From positions 1-20,088 of the forward strand of contig JAQXMG010000090.1 in the NCBI GenBank assembly GCA_029012525.1: a stretch of DNA of 20,088 nt, read 5' to 3'. The stretch comes from a bacterium (lineage in GTDB: Bacteria; Bacillota_I; Bacilli_A; RF39; UBA660). The notes under the pieces were generated by a model that was not told the origin of the DNA, did no database searches, and worked only from the letters and a program-made list of their open reading frames with translations. The translations under genes were made by a program, and so were the position numbers. Below are positions 1-8,182 of this stretch, piece by piece. The first letter of the stretch is position 1; each line of letters opens with the position of its first letter.

Positions 1-1529
1 TATTCCCATTCACTTTTAGCAATTCTAGCATCATGGTCTCCATATATTATAATAATTGTATCTTCAAGTAAACCTTTTTCATCTAATAAATCAATAAACA
101 TTCCAATTTGTTTATCAGCATAATGTACTGATTTAAAATAATTACCAAGTTTTGTTCCTTCAAGATATGGATAAGTTATACCATCAACTGTCATACTTAC
201 ATCATAATAGCCATAACTATCAACATCTTCAAATGGGGTATGATTACTTAACGTAATTATTGTACCATAAAATTTATCATTTGTGTTAGAAATTTCTTCA
301 ATTATATTAACAGCTTGTGTAAAAAATGATCTATCACTTAATCCAAATCCAATTGTCTCATCTATTTCAAATGAATTTTTTTCATAAAATTTATCATATC
401 CTAATGATTTATACATGTTATTTCTATTCCAAAAATCACCAGTATTGGCATGCATTGAAAATGTATAATAGCCATTTTCATTAAGTATTTTATACATTGA
501 TGGATAAGTTTTATCAGAATAATTAACAAATGCTGTACCACTTTTAACTGGCATAAAAGATGTTGCTACTAAATATTCAGTATCACTTGATGTCCCAATA
601 CTTACTTGGGAATAAAAATTACTAAAATAAATTCCTTCACTTGCTAAACGATTTAAATTAGGTGTCACAGATATTCCATTAAATTCTTGTTCCATAGCAA
701 GTGTTTGAATACTTTCAGCATGAATTGCTATTATATTTTTACCTTCAAAAATACCTGTATATTCATTTATAGTTTGTTTATTATCAATTTCTTCATAATA
801 ATCTGAAATTTCTTTTTTTGCTTTATCAGAACCAAAAAGTGGCGCTACTTTTGGTTCAATACTTACTATAATATCATTTAATTGATATAAATAAACTCCA
901 AATTTTGTAACTGAATATTCTCTATTCCATTGATTGTAAAATCTACCATAATCAACTAAATCTAAGGTGGTTAAAAATAATAAAATAAGACAGAAAAACC
1001 AAGTATAAATAATTTTTAAAACTTTTTTTCTTTCTTGCTTACTATATTCTTTGATCTCAATATTCTTACTTTTTAACTTTCTATTATAAAAGAACATAAA
1101 AATCGGAAACCATAAAAGAATAAAAAATTCAATGTTTAAAAGGTTACCAACTACATTTGCATCTCCTGTTTCAGTATTAGTTAATGCAAAAGAAATAAAT
1201 GTTACTGAAATAAAACTATTATAATAATGATAATAAACTATATTTGCTATTCCCACTATAGAAAATATTATTGATAAAGCAAATATATATTTAAATCTAT
1301 TTTTTTCTTTAAAACAAAAATATAATCCTCCAAAAAGAAGTGATATAAATAAATCACTAAGAATTGGTGAGATTGCAAAATAATTTTTGACTGTTAAAAA
1401 TCTAAGGAGCGTTCCATTAATAACACTTCCAATAACAAACCATGTAAATAAGGGATTCTCTTTTAAAATTTGTTTTGTTTTTTGCAAATATAATTTTATT
1501 TTTTCTAAAAGTCTCTTTATTTTTTTCAT
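1..1529 (-). CDS. LTA synthase-family phosphoglycerol transferase (3' end off window)
   Basis: This is a polytopic enzyme of the LtaS/sulfatase fold that would polymerise glycerol phosphate onto lipoteichoic acid, or transfer a similar group, outside the membrane. About 509 residues are visible and the C terminus lies beyond base 1. Roughly residues 20-190 hold five hydrophobic segments. The extracellular domain has IHAESIQ with the metal ligand Glu272, GTSSDTEY with the probable nucleophile Thr313, a HANTGDFWNR substrate-pocket motif, LSNHTPF, and YGDHD with metal ligands near Asp498/His499, all in LtaS order. The start ATG overlaps the stop of the YihY gene as ATGA, behind AGAGGAAGTG, so the two are probably translationally coupled. 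The family assignment is firm. Whether it makes the main LTA polymer, primes it or modifies another glycan cannot be read from the sequence. Confidence 0.92.
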   Translation of the reverse strand, partial: MKKIKRLLEKIKLYLQKTKQILKENPLFTWFVIGSVINGTLLRFLTVKNYFAISPILSDLFISLLFGGLYFCFKEKNRFKYIFALSIIFSIVGIANIVYYHYYNSFISVTFISFALTNTETGDANVVGNLLNIEFFILLWFPIFMFFYNRKLKSKNIEIKEYSKQERKKVLKIIYTWFFCLILLFLTTLDLVDYGRFYNQWNREYSVTKFGVYLYQLNDIIVSIEPKVAPLFGSDKAKKEISDYYEEIDNKQTINEYTGIFEGKNIIAIHAESIQTLAMEQEFNGISVTPNLNRLASEGIYFSNFYSQVSIGTSSDTEYLVATSFMPVKSGTAFVNYSDKTYPSMYKILNENGYYTFSMHANTGDFWNRNNMYKSLGYDKFYEKNSFEIDETIGFGLSDRSFFTQAVNIIEEISNTNDKFYGTIITLSNHTPFEDVDSYGYYDVSMTVDGITYPYLEGTKLGNYFKSVHYADKQIGMFIDLLDEKGLLEDTIIIIYGDHDARIAKSEWE

Positions 1530-2341
1530 TCTTTCACTTCCTCTTTTGGCAAAGAATTATATACATTAATATTCATTGCCATGCCAACAACAAATAAATA
1601 TGCAAGTAAATATACCCAAAGTAGCAAAATAATAAGATTAGCAAAATTACCATAAAGTTCATTATATCTAGCTAAGTTAGTAATATAAAATGAAAATATT
1701 TCTGTTGCTATTATCCAAGATATACTAGTAAATATTGCTCCAATTGTTGTTGTACTGCTCTTTACTTCTTTTGATGGAGCCATGGTATATAAAAGTTTGA
1801 TTGAAATGTACACAAAAATAAATGATGTTAATATTTTTATTACTTTTAAAATACCAATATACTTAGATATTTCAAAATATTTTTGAATTAATTTTATGAT
1901 AATGCTACCTAATATTGGTATAAATATCATAAAAATTAAAAGTATAATTAAAATAATTGTCATAAATATTGCTTTTAAATTTATTTTCAAATTATTATCT
2001 TCTTTTATTTTATATAGGCTATTTGACGAGATAATTATTGATTTAGGAGCTTTTGTCGCCATAAATATATAACCTAAAATAACTATTAAAATACTTGTGT
2101 TTTCATTAGTTGTTATAAGTGGTATTATAATCTGTGCTAAAGAATTTGGCAAGTAATCATTGATTATATTTGTCAAATTAAAATTAGAAATAAAATTTGA
2201 TATTATTGTAGCACAAATAGCAAGTATTGGTACAAAGGAAATTAGCATATTATATGCTAATTGTCCTGGCAATACTTGCATTTCTGGCTGGTTCAATATT
2301 TTTAAAAAATTTTTAATTGTTTTTATTATTTTTTTCTTCAT
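1526..2341 (-). CDS. YihY/BrkB (UPF0761) family membrane protein
   Basis: This is an integral membrane protein of the YihY/virulence factor BrkB family, 271 residues from the chosen start. It has about six hydrophobic segments. The family C-terminal block is clear: LYTMAPSKEVK, then a Gly-rich helix, then YGNFANLIILLLWVYLLAYL and a final MAMNINVYN. The N-terminal LPGQLAYNMLISFVP matches the family's amphipathic start. A longer reading begins at 2392, but those 17 extra codons lie inside the preceding GGDEF gene and have no ribosome binding site. I therefore chose the ATG one base after that gene's TAA; it too lacks a clear Shine-Dalgarno and may depend on coupled translation. The stop overlaps the LTA-synthase start. 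The family's biochemical role is unsettled, and an envelope function fits its neighbours. Confidence 0.88.
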   Translation of the reverse strand: MKKKIIKTIKNFLKILNQPEMQVLPGQLAYNMLISFVPILAICATIISNFISNFNLTNIINDYLPNSLAQIIIPLITTNENTSILIVILGYIFMATKAPKSIIISSNSLYKIKEDNNLKINLKAIFMTIILIILLIFMIFIPILGSIIIKLIQKYFEISKYIGILKVIKILTSFIFVYISIKLLYTMAPSKEVKSSTTTIGAIFTSISWIIATEIFSFYITNLARYNELYGNFANLIILLLWVYLLAYLFVVGMAMNINVYNSLPKEEVKE

Positions 2342-2342
2342 A

Positions 2343-4394
2343 TTATCTGTAGTTCTTTTCTTTATCCATTCGCATTTCAATTGTTGCTTCATTTATTGCG
2401 TCATCAATTGTTGTAATTTCATCATTTATCATACTATATCCTATTGCTGCACCAAATCCATATGGAAGTTTTTCAAATTCTTTTGATAATTTTGATAAAT
2501 ATGCATTAATTTGGGTTTTACTATAACCTAACAAATAAATTAAGAATTCATTTCCATCAGTTCTAATTATGTCACTTTTTTCAAGTTGAGTGTTAATTAA
2601 GATTGCAGCAGCTTTTTTAATAAGCTCATTACCTGCTTCATGTCCATAATTATCATTGACATATTTTAAATTATTTAAATCTATTATAACAATAGTTCTA
2701 GGGTAAACTTTAGTATTATCCCATTTTTCAATATTATCATTTAAATAATTTCTATTTTTCAAATTTGTTAACATATCGTTATATTTTAAGATATTTTCCT
2801 TTTTTGTTATCTTCAAATTTTTAGAATTCTTCATAATTAATATTACCAAAAATCCTATTATTATTGGACATAATATAATAGCAACAACAATCATATAAAT
2901 ACCTTTAAAGTTTCCAACTGATTCTTGAATTTCTAGCAAGTTATTTATAGCTAGCATTTCATATTCCAAAGAATTAGTATTATTTAAGGTAAAGTTTAAT
3001 AAATTGTATAAAACATCATCAGATTGTTTAACTACAAACATCTTATTTCCATTATAATTATCTGTAAATAAGTATTTATAATTTTTCAATTTACTATCTT
3101 TTAAATATAAATAATCAGTTTTATCTAATAAAATTATACCATCATCACTTATTTTACTTTCATAATTTTCTACTGTTTTTATACTGCTACTTATGTTATT
3201 TGAAACATAGTCATATAAACTATTATTATTTTTTAAATATAATTTATTATTTATAAGTCCATATTTATTACTTATATCTTGATAAACATTTGATAATGCA
3301 GTAAATTCTTCGCTAAAACTTGATACAGTTTTAAGATAATTTTCATTGTCATAAGTTCCATCAATAAATGCTAAATCAAGTTTTCCTGTATCTAAAGCTT
3401 TTTTTAAATCGTTAATATTATCATAGGCAATATAATCAAATTCCATGTCTGTCATATTAACAATTGAATTAATATACTCACCTGCTACTCCATAAATTTT
3501 ATTATTATTTAAAACGTTATACGAAGTATTTTTAATATAACCATATTTATAAACTTTGCTTACAAGAGTTGACTTTGATATTTCTGTAAGTTCATATTTT
3601 TTGCTATAAAAATTAAAAAGATTTTCTTCATAATCTAATCTAAGTATAGATGATTTATAATTTTCTAATAATTTTATAATAATATTATTCAATTTTTCAT
3701 TAGTACCAAGTCTTAAAACGTATTTATTTGAAAGATCTGATATAACATATTTTACAAAAACATTTTGATCTATTATATCATTTAAATAACTATATCTTGG
3801 AATAATAACAAATGATACTTTATTATCTTTTAGATCTTTTAATAAATTTGTAATAGAATTATATGATTTATATGTTAAATATTTATTAGTAAAGAATGAT
3901 TTTAAATAATTAGAATCATTTTCTAAAATACCAACAGTTGTACCATTTATTATTTCTAAATCATTTAGATATCCTTCTTCTTGTCCTAATAAAACATAAT
4001 TATCTTCTAAAATTATAATGTCATCTTGTTTTATGGCACTATTTGGATCTAATACTACAACTGATAATCCATTAAATTCTTCTTCTGTTTTATAATTATA
4101 TGGTTTTTTATTAAATTCTAAACCCGTCTCAGTTTTTACATAATCTAAAAAATCAAATAAAACTCCTTCTCCAGAATTGGAATAAATATAAGTATTGTTT
4201 GGAATATCTATATCTACTAAAACAGATTTATTGCTTTCAATCCACTGTTTTTCTAATAGGGTTAAATTATTGTCTTCATCTTCTGCAGTTAAAAAATAAT
4301 AAACTGCAACACCTAAGATTCCTAATATTAAAAGTCCTATTAATATTTTTAATATAATATTACCAATTTTGGTTTTTTTTCTTTTTAATTTCAT
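2343..4394 (-). CDS. Membrane receptor with tandem SBP-like domains and degenerate GGDEF domain
   Basis: This 683-residue protein has an N-terminal membrane anchor (about 11-34), an extracellular region resembling two consecutive family-3 solute-binding domains (about 44-270 and 282-490), a second membrane helix (about 498-521) and a C-terminal GGDEF domain (about 539-683). The first binding domain starts with the usual LTLLEKQW...NKSVLVDI pattern. The second contains DLKKALDTGKLDLAFID, typical of such domains. The GGDEF fold is clear (metal-site Asp572 in IVIIDLNNLK, NDNYGHEAGNELI), but the signature reads Asp613-Gly-Asn-Glu-Phe instead of Gly-Gly-Asp/Glu-Glu-Phe. The likely reading is a ligand-gated receptor that signals inward; whether it still makes c-di-GMP is doubtful. 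The Shine-Dalgarno GAGGAG lies in the last codons of the preceding gene, and the stop is one base before the YihY ATG. Confidence 0.9.
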   Translation of the reverse strand: MKLKRKKTKIGNIILKILIGLLILGILGVAVYYFLTAEDEDNNLTLLEKQWIESNKSVLVDIDIPNNTYIYSNSGEGVLFDFLDYVKTETGLEFNKKPYNYKTEEEFNGLSVVVLDPNSAIKQDDIIILEDNYVLLGQEEGYLNDLEIINGTTVGILENDSNYLKSFFTNKYLTYKSYNSITNLLKDLKDNKVSFVIIPRYSYLNDIIDQNVFVKYVISDLSNKYVLRLGTNEKLNNIIIKLLENYKSSILRLDYEENLFNFYSKKYELTEISKSTLVSKVYKYGYIKNTSYNVLNNNKIYGVAGEYINSIVNMTDMEFDYIAYDNINDLKKALDTGKLDLAFIDGTYDNENYLKTVSSFSEEFTALSNVYQDISNKYGLINNKLYLKNNNSLYDYVSNNISSSIKTVENYESKISDDGIILLDKTDYLYLKDSKLKNYKYLFTDNYNGNKMFVVKQSDDVLYNLLNFTLNNTNSLEYEMLAINNLLEIQESVGNFKGIYMIVVAIILCPIIIGFLVILIMKNSKNLKITKKENILKYNDMLTNLKNRNYLNDNIEKWDNTKVYPRTIVIIDLNNLKYVNDNYGHEAGNELIKKAAAILINTQLEKSDIIRTDGNEFLIYLLGYSKTQINAYLSKLSKEFEKLPYGFGAAIGYSMINDEITTIDDAINEATIEMRMDKEKNYR

Positions 4395-4400
4395 AAATTA

Positions 4401-4886
4401 CTACTCCTCATCTTTTTCATATGATGCTGTTGTATATTTAAAGTCTTTAGCATTTTTTCCTAAATATCCAATTGTAGGATATCCATCTATTTCTTCACCA
4501 TCAATATCTAAAAATACTTGAATGTCATAAAACTCTTTTTGTTCTTTTGAAATTTGTTCTGTAATTATACTAGTTAATTTTTTAGCATCAGTTAATTTTG
4601 TATCTTTATTAACTTTAATAATAACATTTAATATTTTACCTTTGATATCACAGCTTGCTTCCATAACAATTTTATTATCTTTTAAAGTATTAACGATTTT
4701 TTCTTTGTCTTCTTTAGTTATCTCAACGTTTTCTATTCCATCTAATCTATTTCCATAAACTGGATTACCAGCACCAGAAAATAATAAATTATATAAAAAA
4801 GAAATAATAAGAGCAACAACAATAAAAATCAATAATCCTATAACTGTATATTTATTATCTTTTAGAATTTTCTTAATTTTATCCAT
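4401..4886 (-). CDS. Small membrane-anchored extracellular protein, unknown function
   Basis: I do not recognise the family of this 161-residue protein. It has a basic N terminus, one membrane helix (about 12-36), then an Asn/Gly stretch and a soluble, Lys/Asp/Glu-rich domain of about 120 residues that should face outward. The domain alternates short hydrophobic strands (ILNVIIKV, DIQVFLDI) with helices, suggesting a small alpha/beta fold. The chosen start is ATG 4886, nine bases after AGGAG; an in-frame TTG at 4895 overlaps that ribosome binding site and is a decoy. It is the first gene after the promoter at 4914-4942 and ends six bases before the GGDEF receptor, so it may be a partner of that receptor. 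The partner role is inference from position only. Confidence 0.75.
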   Translation of the reverse strand: MDKIKKILKDNKYTVIGLLIFIVVALIISFLYNLLFSGAGNPVYGNRLDGIENVEITKEDKEKIVNTLKDNKIVMEASCDIKGKILNVIIKVNKDTKLTDAKKLTSIITEQISKEQKEFYDIQVFLDIDGEEIDGYPTIGYLGKNAKDFKYTTASYEKDEE

Positions 4887-4913
4887 TAAATTCAACTCCT
4901 TATACTATAAATT

Positions 4914-4942
4914 ATTATAACTTATCTAAGAATTTTTATCAA
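4914..4942 (-). promoter_or_regulatory. SigA-type promoter overlapping the gatB stop codon
   Basis: On the minus strand, TTGATA (4942-4937) is followed by a 17-base spacer and a perfect TATAAT (4919-4914). The -35 box overlaps the gatB TGA stop (4941-4939). The start point would fall near 4907, just before the AGGAG at 4900-4896. This allows the small membrane protein, GGDEF, YihY and LTA-synthase genes to be expressed independently of gatCAB. Confidence 0.75.
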
Positions 4943-6357
4943 TTTACATCTTTTGACAGTAAATCTTTTAATAAATTATTTACAACTACAGGATTAGCAC
5001 TTCCTTTAGTTTCTTTCATAACCATTCCCATTAAATATTTAAAAGCATTATCTTTACCATTTTTATAGTCATTAACACTATTTTTATTTTCTTCCAAAAC
5101 TTTATTTATAATAATAAGTAAATCATCTTCGTTACTAACTAATGATATGTTATTTTCTTTTAAAATATTTTCTAATGTGTCCTCTTTTTCAAGACAATCA
5201 TTAATTATTTCTTTAAAATTCTTTGATGACATTTTACCTTCATTTAAACTATTAACAATATCAATAAATTTATTTTCTAAGTAAGTATTAGTTATTTTTT
5301 GTCCTGTTTTATTTAAATAAGATGATATATCTCCAAGTAAGATATTGCTAGCGATTTTTAAATTAATATTTTTATCTATAAATTTATCTAAGAAATCTGA
5401 TAAAGGTTTATTATTTATAAGTTTATCAATATTAACATCTGATATTTCATTTTCTTTGTATATTTTTCTTCTTTCATTTGGTAGCATAACTAAAGATTTT
5501 TTTACACTTTCAATATAAGAATCATCTAAAATAACGTAAGGAATATCAGCATCTGGTATATATCTATAATCATTTCCTACTTCTTTTTTTCTCATTGATA
5601 CAGTTGTATTAGTTTTAGAATCAAATCTTCTTGTCTCAGGTACTATCTTTCCCCCTTGTTCTAATATATTTATCTGACGATGTATTTCTTCTTCAATAGC
5701 AGTTTTAACATTAGATATTGATCCAATATTTTTCACTTCACATTTTGTTCCTAAAACTTCAGTTTTGCTTACTGAAACATTGACATCTGCTCTCATTGAA
5801 CCTTCTTCTATCTTACAATCACTAACTTCGAGATATAGTAATAGTTCTCTTAGTGATTCTAGATATTTAACTGCTTCATCGCTTGATTTTATAACAGGTT
5901 TTGATACTATTTCGATTAATGGTACACCACTTCTATTGTAGTTTAAAAGTGTTTTTCCATTGACATGAATACTTTTGCAAGTATCTTCTTCAATATGCAT
6001 TTCTTCTATATCAATATATCTATCATCATCTATTTTTAATCGTCCATTAAAGCCAATTGGAGTTTCATTTTGGGTTATTTGATATCCTTTTGGTAAATCT
6101 GGATAATAATAACATTTACGATCAAAATGCATTTTTTTATTAATACTACAATTAAGAGCAAGAGCTGCTTTTAAAGCTTTATGAACAACTTCTTTATTTA
6201 CTCTTGGTAATACTCCAGGATAACCTAAATCTATGATATTAACATTAGTATTAACTGAATCACTATAGCCATTTATAGAATGAGAAAATATTTTAGTATT
6301 AGATAAAACTTCAACATGTACTTCTATTCCTATGGTTGGTGTATATTCTTTATTCAT
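4939..6357 (-). CDS. gatB: Asp-tRNA(Asn)/Glu-tRNA(Gln) amidotransferase subunit B
   Basis: GatB binds the misacylated tRNA and phosphorylates the Glu or Asp side chain, which GatA-derived ammonia then converts to the amide. The protein is 472 residues, a normal length. It begins with PTIGIEVHVEV and contains DLGYPGVLPRVN, FDRKCYYYPDLPKGYQITQ, EEDTCKS, NRSGVPLIEIVS, EEGSMRADVNVS and DYRYIPDADIP. The C-terminal YqeY-like tail has GKMSSKNFKEI and a KGSANP motif. The N-terminal cysteines that bind zinc in some GatB proteins are absent, as in Staphylococcus GatB. The start is ATG 6357 behind AGAGGTGA; a GTG at 6366 is part of that ribosome binding site. It overlaps the gatA stop by eight bases. 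The presence of gatCAB suggests the cell lacks GlnRS, AsnRS or both. Confidence 0.97.
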   Translation of the reverse strand: MNKEYTPTIGIEVHVEVLSNTKIFSHSINGYSDSVNTNVNIIDLGYPGVLPRVNKEVVHKALKAALALNCSINKKMHFDRKCYYYPDLPKGYQITQNETPIGFNGRLKIDDDRYIDIEEMHIEEDTCKSIHVNGKTLLNYNRSGVPLIEIVSKPVIKSSDEAVKYLESLRELLLYLEVSDCKIEEGSMRADVNVSVSKTEVLGTKCEVKNIGSISNVKTAIEEEIHRQINILEQGGKIVPETRRFDSKTNTTVSMRKKEVGNDYRYIPDADIPYVILDDSYIESVKKSLVMLPNERRKIYKENEISDVNIDKLINNKPLSDFLDKFIDKNINLKIASNILLGDISSYLNKTGQKITNTYLENKFIDIVNSLNEGKMSSKNFKEIINDCLEKEDTLENILKENNISLVSNEDDLLIIINKVLEENKNSVNDYKNGKDNAFKYLMGMVMKETKGSANPVVVNNLLKDLLSKDVN

Positions 6358-7792
6358 TATTTTCACCTCTTAAGTTAATCTTTTTTTCTATAAATGAAGC
6401 CAATTGATAAACTCTTTTTTCATCAAATCTATTGCCAATTATCTGCATTCCAATTGGAAGATTATTTTTTCCTTTATAAATCGGAAGACTAAGTCCAGGA
6501 AGACCTGCCATATTAACTGGAATTGTTAAAATATCATCCATAAAGCTTTTATTCGCATCATCTATCAATTTATCTAACTTACAAGGAAATGAAGTTGTAG
6601 TTGGTCCAATTATTAAATCGTAATCTTCAAATACTTTAGAAAATTCTAAACTCATGCATTTTCTAATTTTTAAAGCTTTATTATAATATATTTTAGCATT
6701 TGGCCCACTTAAAAGATATGATCCTATCATCATTCTTCTTTTTACTTCAGCACCAAATCCTTCACTTCTAGTTTTTTTATATAATTCTTCAATATTTTTA
6801 GCATCATCATAACTATAACCATATTTTATTCCATCAAATCTTGCTAAATTAGTACTAGCTTCTCCAAGTGCTATTACTTGATATAAACATACAGCGTTAT
6901 CTAAGTATTTCATATCAACTTCTTCTACTTCTACCCCTTCTTGTTTTAAGATAGAAACTACTTTATAAAAATTATCAAGGATTTCTTTGTCAATTAAATC
7001 ACTTACATAAAATTTAGGAATTGCCACTTTTAAGCCCTTAACATCTTTTCCAATTAAACTAGTAAAATCTTCTTTTTCTGTTTCAACATTTGTCAAATCT
7101 CTTTCATCTTTACTACATAAAATATTTAAAAGCAAAGCATTTTCATAGACATTTCTAGCTATTGGTCCAATTTGATCCAAAGAACTTGAAAAAGCCACAA
7201 GGCCAAATCTTGATATTCTTCCATATGTTGGTTTTAGTCCTACAACACCACAAAAACTAGACGGTTGTCTTATTGATCCTCCAGTATCGCTACCTAAAGA
7301 TAAAGGAACAAGTCCTGCACTAACACAAGCTGCAGAACCACCTGAAGAGCCACCAGGAATCAAAGTTTTATCACATGGATTTAAAACGTTACCATAAAAA
7401 CTTGTCCTGTTAGAGCTTCCCATAGCAAATTCGTCCATATTACATTTTCCTATTATAATCATATTTTTTTCATTTATTAAATCAACAACATGGGCATTAT
7501 ATATAGGATTAAAATTAGAAAGCATTTTAGATCCACAAGTTGTAAGTAAATCTTTTGTTACAATATTATCTTTTATGGCAATAGGAATGCCAAATAAAAT
7601 ATTATCAACTTCTTTATTTTCTAGTTCTAATGCTTTTTTTATGGCTCCTTCTTTATTTAAAGTAATAAAACAATTTAAATCTTTGTTATCTTCTATTTTT
7701 TTAAATGCTTCATTGACTAAATCAATTGGTTTAATTTTATTTTCTTTTAACAATTTATTTATTTCTTTTATACTTAAATCTAAATAATTCAT
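6350..7792 (-). CDS. gatA: Asp-tRNA(Asn)/Glu-tRNA(Gln) amidotransferase subunit A
   Basis: GatA is the glutaminase of the GatCAB complex and releases ammonia that travels to GatB. The 480-residue protein has the full amidase signature. The catalytic triad is Lys74 (in IAIKDNI), cis-Ser149 (in GGSSGGSAA) and the nucleophile Ser173 (in GSDTGGSIRQP), with spacing that matches the Staphylococcus enzyme. GLKPTYGRISRFGL and SLDQIGP follow as expected. The start codon overlaps the gatC stop by one base (TAATG), and the end overlaps the gatB start, indicating tight translational coupling for equal amounts of subunits. Nothing in the sequence suggests loss of function. Confidence 0.98.
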   Translation of the reverse strand: MNYLDLSIKEINKLLKENKIKPIDLVNEAFKKIEDNKDLNCFITLNKEGAIKKALELENKEVDNILFGIPIAIKDNIVTKDLLTTCGSKMLSNFNPIYNAHVVDLINEKNMIIIGKCNMDEFAMGSSNRTSFYGNVLNPCDKTLIPGGSSGGSAACVSAGLVPLSLGSDTGGSIRQPSSFCGVVGLKPTYGRISRFGLVAFSSSLDQIGPIARNVYENALLLNILCSKDERDLTNVETEKEDFTSLIGKDVKGLKVAIPKFYVSDLIDKEILDNFYKVVSILKQEGVEVEEVDMKYLDNAVCLYQVIALGEASTNLARFDGIKYGYSYDDAKNIEELYKKTRSEGFGAEVKRRMMIGSYLLSGPNAKIYYNKALKIRKCMSLEFSKVFEDYDLIIGPTTTSFPCKLDKLIDDANKSFMDDILTIPVNMAGLPGLSLPIYKGKNNLPIGMQIIGNRFDEKRVYQLASFIEKKINLRGENNE

Positions 7793-8082
7793 TATTCAAA
7801 TACACCCCTTACTTCAATATAATCTGCATATTTTTTTGGAGCATTCTTTAGTATTTCTTCTTTAGTTAACATTTCTTTTTCTTTGTCATCTGATAAAACA
7901 CAAATATTATCATTTGGACTTATCATAACCTCATCAGATAAAACTTCAATATCTTTGATTTTATCTACCTCATCAAGTATTTCTTTTAATTTTATTGCAT
8001 ATGTATCTATTTCTTCTTCAGTCAATTCTAATCTTGCTAAATTAGCTACGTGTAATACTTCTTCTTTACTTAATCTATTCAT
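7792..8082 (-). CDS. gatC: Asp-tRNA(Asn)/Glu-tRNA(Gln) amidotransferase subunit C
   Basis: GatC is the small subunit that wraps around GatA and stabilises its contact with GatB. The protein is 96 residues, the usual length. It has the family start LSKEEVLHVANLARLELTEEE, the helix IDTYAIKLKEILDEVDKI, and a C-terminal ending with DYIEVRGVFE. The start ATG follows a strong GGAGGA ribosome binding site with four bases between. It is first in the gatCAB operon, with a promoter just upstream and a terminator of the preceding operon before that, so the three genes form an independent unit. Confidence 0.96.
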   Translation of the reverse strand: MNRLSKEEVLHVANLARLELTEEEIDTYAIKLKEILDEVDKIKDIEVLSDEVMISPNDNICVLSDDKEKEMLTKEEILKNAPKKYADYIEVRGVFE

Positions 8083-8102
8083 AACATCCTCCGTCTTTTT
8101 AT

Positions 8103-8131
8103 ATTATATAATAAATTTGTTTTAGAAACAA
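8103..8131 (-). promoter_or_regulatory. gatCp: gatCAB promoter
   Basis: On the minus strand, TTGTTT (8131-8126), a 17-base spacer and a perfect TATAAT (8108-8103) precede gatC. The predicted leader is only about 14 bases and begins nearly at the ribosome binding site. The inverted repeat TTTGTTT-CTA-AAACAAA (8132-8116) covers the -35 box and part of the spacer and could be an operator, although it is A+T-rich enough to be chance. Confidence 0.65.
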
Positions 8132-8140
8132 ATAATATTA

Positions 8141-8170
8141 AAAAAAGTATTAGAAAAAACTCCAATACTT
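8141..8170 (-). terminator. Rho-independent terminator of the adhesin/sortase operon
   Basis: Transcribed leftwards, AAGTATTGGA pairs with TCTAATACTT (one G-U pair) around a short T-rich loop and is followed by a run of seven T. It lies 13 bases past the stop of the five-TM gene and just before the gatCAB promoter, so it separates the two operons. Confidence 0.75.
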
Positions 8171-8182
8171 TAAAAATATAAT

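Noticed and set aside
1387..1569. Plus-strand open frame of about 60 codons
   Set aside because: It lies opposite the LTA-synthase gene and has a composition typical of an antisense shadow, with no ribosome binding site.
2160..2486. Plus-strand open frame of about 108 codons
   Set aside because: It is antisense to the YihY and GGDEF genes; hydrophobicity only mirrors the A+T-rich opposite strand.
7575..8125. Two plus-strand open frames opposite gatA and gatC
   Set aside because: Both are Ser/Phe-rich shadows of secure genes and lack starts with ribosome binding sites.
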